Assembly (NCBI GenBank): GCA_031280615.1
Contig: JAITGO010000017.1
Coordinates: 124,001-188,000, forward strand
DNA length: 64,000 bases
Source of the DNA: Desulfobulbus sp.
Lineage (GTDB): Bacteria; Desulfobacterota; Desulfobulbia; Desulfobulbales; Desulfobulbaceae
Reading direction: 5' to 3'
The translations under genes and the position numbers were made by a program. This document shows positions 61,074-64,000 of this stretch, one piece after another (within the stretch, counting starts at the first letter, position 1; every line of letters starts with the position of its first letter). Under the pieces are notes generated by a model. It ran no database searches and was not told where the DNA came from. It worked only from the letters and a program-made list of their open reading frames with translations.

Positions 61074-64000
61074 TCAGCCCAGGATGGATTGTAATTTCTG
61101 CCGGTCCAGGGGGTGGTCGAACTTGAAGTGGACGGAGAAATCGTTTTCGAGAACCTGGAACGGCTGGATGCCGATGATGATGCCCTTGAAGATCAGGGTT
61201 TGCTGTTTGCCGCCGACCGGCAGGACGATTTGCATCCGCCTGCCCAGCAGCAACCGGGCATTTTCCTGGCGGGAGATCCGCACCAGAAAGGCCAGGCCGC
61301 CATACGAGATATCGGCGGTTTCCGCGCGGAATCCATGGCCGATAGGGGTGTCGCGGTTACTGACCGGCTGGACCTGGATCTTGCGCGCCAGGGTGAACCG
61401 CTCGTCCTGGCGCCGCTCCAGCCCTTTTTTCTCAAGCATGCTGCCGATGGTGTTGCAGGCGAGATAATAGGCATGCAATTTGGCCCGCAATCCGGGAAAT
61501 TGTTCTTTCCAGACATCGAGCGTCGCTTGCTTGAGGACATGCAGGCGAGTGGGGGTGAGGGAGGTGAGGGTGACGGTCCAGAAAGAGGGGGCAAAGAAAT
61601 TCTCGCCGGCAATCTGGCCACGGTTCAAGGTGGTGATGAACAGTTCACGGGGACCGGTTTGGTGGGAAACCTTGAGGCTGCCCTGAGTGATGAAGAAAAG
61701 CGCGTCGTTTTTGTCCCCCTGGTTGACCACGGTCTCTTCCGGCCTGAACCTGAGTTCGTTCAATTCGTGATACACGGTCTGGAATTCCTCGGAAGTGAGC
61801 CGGTCGGTCAGATCGGACCAGATTTCAAGATCTTCCTCCTTGATTGCACCCATCTTTTCCTCTTCGATGATTTCGCCTGAACGGATGATTTCGCCCAGAG
61901 CCAGGCTGTCGATTTCGTAGATGCGCTCCCTGAGCCGCTCGGCGTTTTTAAAATCGCCGGCGCGGGCCGTGGCGACGATCAGATCGAAGAGCTGCTCCTT
62001 GGCCTGCTCCTTGTCGCCCTGGCTGGCCAGGAGAAAAATGGCCTCTTCTCTGGTCTGGACGGGGATGGCGTCTTCTTTGGCCACTGGCGGCTGGATTGGT
62101 CCGGCCGGCGCATCGGGTGGCATGTCGTTTGTTTCGTCGCGTTTCCGGGGCGCGGAGCTTGTCTTGATTTGCTCAAGGGCCATGGCCGCTGCCTGCCGGA
62201 CCTCGTCGGTGTAGCCACCTAGCCCGAGGACATTTTTGCTGTGAGCCACGCGGGTCAAGGATGCCGTGGCCCGCCTGGAGCCAATCTGCCCCAGGGTCTT
62301 GCACAACGCCAGCTGCAGGTCGTTTTTGTTCTTGCCCGGAAAAGGCCGGGTACTTTCGAGAAGATCGGTCAGAGGACGGACAAAACGCTCGTTATGGTTG
62401 GTGGCGATCTGCTTGACCACCTTGATTTTCAGGGAATCGTCGACCGCATGCAGGGCTTGGAACAGGAAATCCTTGTAATCCTCTCCGCCGATCTTGCCGG
62501 CGGCGACGACTACCTCCTGCTGGACCCGCAGGTCCGGATGACCAAGGTAGGGGCTGATCGTGGTAAAGACCTCCGGGGTACCTATTTCGCCGAGCAGACG
62601 GATGACATTGCGGACAACGTACCAGGGCTGGTCCTTGCGTAGTTGCGCCTGGAGAATGGAGAGGGCCGGATTGCCGGTTTGCTTGATCAGGGCCAGGATC
62701 CGTTTGCGCTCAAACCGGCTCTCGTTGGAGATCAGTTGCTGCAGCTGGAATTTTGCCGATTCGCTCCCCATGGCGATCAACAGGTTGCCGGCCGTCTCCT
62801 GCTGAGACTCGGAATGGAGGTACTGCTGCATCAAATTTTCCAGCACCGTCCTCGAACAGAGGTGCTTCAAGGTGGCGCGGGCCCGGTTCCGGACCAGGTG
62901 GTCCACTGTCTCGACAGGGGTATCCTGGCCGGTGAGCTGGTGCAGGATCTGGATGATCCCTTCTACCTGCACAAAGCGTCCTTCGGCAAGGTGATGGCCG
63001 GCCAGGCCGCCGATGGCCGCCATGGCTCGCTGCACGGCCTGCTCGTCGATGCCGTCCAGCCGCATGCCTTGCTGGAGCGCAGGCAACAGCCTTTCGATTC
63101 GCTCCCACTGGCCGGCAAGGGCCAGCCGCTCCCCGGCGGCGGCCAGGCCGTGGCAGGCGGCAATCGATATGGCCGGCCGTTCGTGGCGCAGGGCCGCCAC
63201 CAGTTGAGCCAGAAAGAGATCGGCGGTTTCCTCCCGGTTGCCGGCCAACAGCTCGCAGACCTCGGCCGGCAGGGCCTGCTGCAGGTCCGCTTGTTCCAGT
63301 ACCGTGCAATCACCTTGGAGAAGGTCGTCGAACCGGTTCTTGAGGGAGGTCTGCTTTTGCTCCTCGCGCTGGAGCTTTTGCTGTTGGTACACCTCGACCA
63401 TGACTCGCCTTTTCTCCCGCCGGACAGTTTCCTGCAAGAGCTTGAACGAGGCCTCGCTCGCCTCGTCGCCGGAATCGCACAAGACCTGGAAATGGTTGAC
63501 CAGCCGCCCCAGCTTGTCCTCGGAGAGTTGCCGGATGATCTGGCGGTAGAGTTGCTCGCCGAAAAGGCCCTTGAACCGCTGGGCCAGGATGTTGCCCAGT
63601 GTCAAACCTTCCATGGAGGCCAATTGGGCACCGGCCTGGCGGGCGACCACCTCCTGGAGCTCGCGTTCGAGCAACTGTTCGTAGCGTTCGAGCAGGCGGT
63701 TAAAGGCCTGGAAATCGACCTGGCCCGCAGCCTGCACGTGGGGATCGGCCATCTGTCGGGCGGTTGCCGTCAGCACCGAGGCCGACCATTCCGGCTGGCG
63801 CAGCCGCGTAAGCAGATTTTCGGGCAGCTGGTCCGTGGCGATATCCGGGTTGAGCAGGGCCTGCCGGGCATCGATGTTGCGGGCGATGGTCTGCTGGATT
63901 TCCGGGGTGTGTTCCTGTTCCAGCCGGGCCAGTCGGTTCAGCGGGTTGCTGGGGGTGGCGCCGTCTTGGTAGGCGTCGTTGTCTCCGGTGGCGGCGAGTT
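61074..64000 (-). CDS. HEAT-repeat, cyclic-nucleotide-binding and PilZ domain protein (5' end outside window)
   Basis: The frame is open to the window edge, so the start lies beyond 64000; at least 970 residues are visible. The long N-terminal part (to about visible residue 600) is helical and repeat-rich with HEAT-like units (LGEIGTPEVF, AAGKIGGEDY, LGQIGSRRAT). Next comes a cNMP-binding fold (FRPEETVVNQGDKNDALFFI, NRGQIAGENFF). The C terminus is a PilZ domain with RRQDERF and DISYGGLAF, the c-di-GMP-binding pattern. It may join a cyclic-mononucleotide signal and c-di-GMP in one scaffold. The function is not known to me; no enzymatic domain is seen. The primase-helicase gene lies 36 bases downstream. 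Confidence 0.82.
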   Translation of the reverse strand, partial: LAATGDNDAYQDGATPSNPLNRLARLEQEHTPEIQQTIARNIDARQALLNPDIATDQLPENLLTRLRQPEWSASVLTATARQMADPHVQAAGQVDFQAFNRLLERYEQLLERELQEVVARQAGAQLASMEGLTLGNILAQRFKGLFGEQLYRQIIRQLSEDKLGRLVNHFQVLCDSGDEASEASFKLLQETVRREKRRVMVEVYQQQKLQREEQKQTSLKNRFDDLLQGDCTVLEQADLQQALPAEVCELLAGNREETADLFLAQLVAALRHERPAISIAACHGLAAAGERLALAGQWERIERLLPALQQGMRLDGIDEQAVQRAMAAIGGLAGHHLAEGRFVQVEGIIQILHQLTGQDTPVETVDHLVRNRARATLKHLCSRTVLENLMQQYLHSESQQETAGNLLIAMGSESAKFQLQQLISNESRFERKRILALIKQTGNPALSILQAQLRKDQPWYVVRNVIRLLGEIGTPEVFTTISPYLGHPDLRVQQEVVVAAGKIGGEDYKDFLFQALHAVDDSLKIKVVKQIATNHNERFVRPLTDLLESTRPFPGKNKNDLQLALCKTLGQIGSRRATASLTRVAHSKNVLGLGGYTDEVRQAAAMALEQIKTSSAPRKRDETNDMPPDAPAGPIQPPVAKEDAIPVQTREEAIFLLASQGDKEQAKEQLFDLIVATARAGDFKNAERLRERIYEIDSLALGEIIRSGEIIEEEKMGAIKEEDLEIWSDLTDRLTSEEFQTVYHELNELRFRPEETVVNQGDKNDALFFITQGSLKVSHQTGPRELFITTLNRGQIAGENFFAPSFWTVTLTSLTPTRLHVLKQATLDVWKEQFPGLRAKLHAYYLACNTIGSMLEKKGLERRQDERFTLARKIQVQPVSNRDTPIGHGFRAETADISYGGLAFLVRISRQENARLLLGRRMQIVLPVGGKQQTLIFKGIIIGIQPFQVLENDFSVHFKFDHPLDRQKLQSILG

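Noticed and set aside
59088..61094. Long plus-strand open frame opposite the primase-helicase gene
   Set aside because: It is the shadow of the minus-strand gene, whose zinc, TOPRIM and Walker motifs decide the coding strand.

Overview
The window is 64 kb of GC-rich bacterial chromosome, densely packed, with no rRNA, tRNA, CRISPR array, prophage or insertion sequence that I can recognise. Gene content and order suggest a Gram-negative, anaerobic or microaerophilic member of the Desulfobacterota, probably near Desulfobulbaceae. The reasons are the lysS-lolC-lolD block, a Kdo transferase, a PEP-CTERM protein, sigma-54 and c-di-GMP signalling proteins, and a TauE-like exporter of the kind common in sulfur-cycling bacteria. 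The taxonomic call is inference, because no marker RNA is present.

Layout. Positions 14-10139 (+) hold a tight six-gene operon: a TauE/SafE permease, a TIGR02186-like membrane-anchored protein, and three large paralogues of the PEP-synthase/pyruvate-phosphate-dikinase type. The paralogues keep the phosphohistidine swivel domain but carry an unfamiliar C-terminal domain instead of the PEP-binding barrel. A receiver-only response regulator sits between the first and second paralogue. This operon is the best candidate for an undescribed system. Positions 10130-11851 (-) encode a metallophosphatase and two small proteins. Positions 12242-20714 (+) carry a YceH protein, the three-subunit 5-oxoprolinase (pxpABC), and hisD, rsmG, leuB, a divergent PRPP-synthetase-like gene and asd.

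Positions 20832-29227 (-) start with an accessory block: a periplasmic metallo-beta-lactamase-fold hydrolase, two lipoproteins and a radical SAM gene interrupted by an in-frame TGA. They continue into lolD, lolC, lysS and an RlmD-type methyltransferase. Positions 29364-39048 (+) carry an NtrC-type regulator, a PAS-GGDEF protein with a degenerate EAL domain, an aminotransferase, grpE, dnaK and trpS. Positions 39135-41561 (-) carry a secreted cyclophilin-FKBP fusion and an MFS transporter.

Positions 41797-59295 (+) carry waaA, carA, carB, ftsH, folP, a PEP-CTERM protein, a serA-type dehydrogenase, a DUF362 protein, a FabL-type enoyl-ACP reductase, and metK-ahcY (the methyl cycle) followed by trmFO. 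Positions 59256-64000 (-) carry a T7 gp4-like primase-helicase and a large HEAT/cNMP-binding/PilZ protein that runs off the window edge.

Several promoters, intrinsic terminators and two structured leaders (serA, metK) can be read directly. Start codons were chosen from ribosome-binding sites, overlaps with the upstream gene and recalled family lengths. No database search was run; family names rest on motif recognition.
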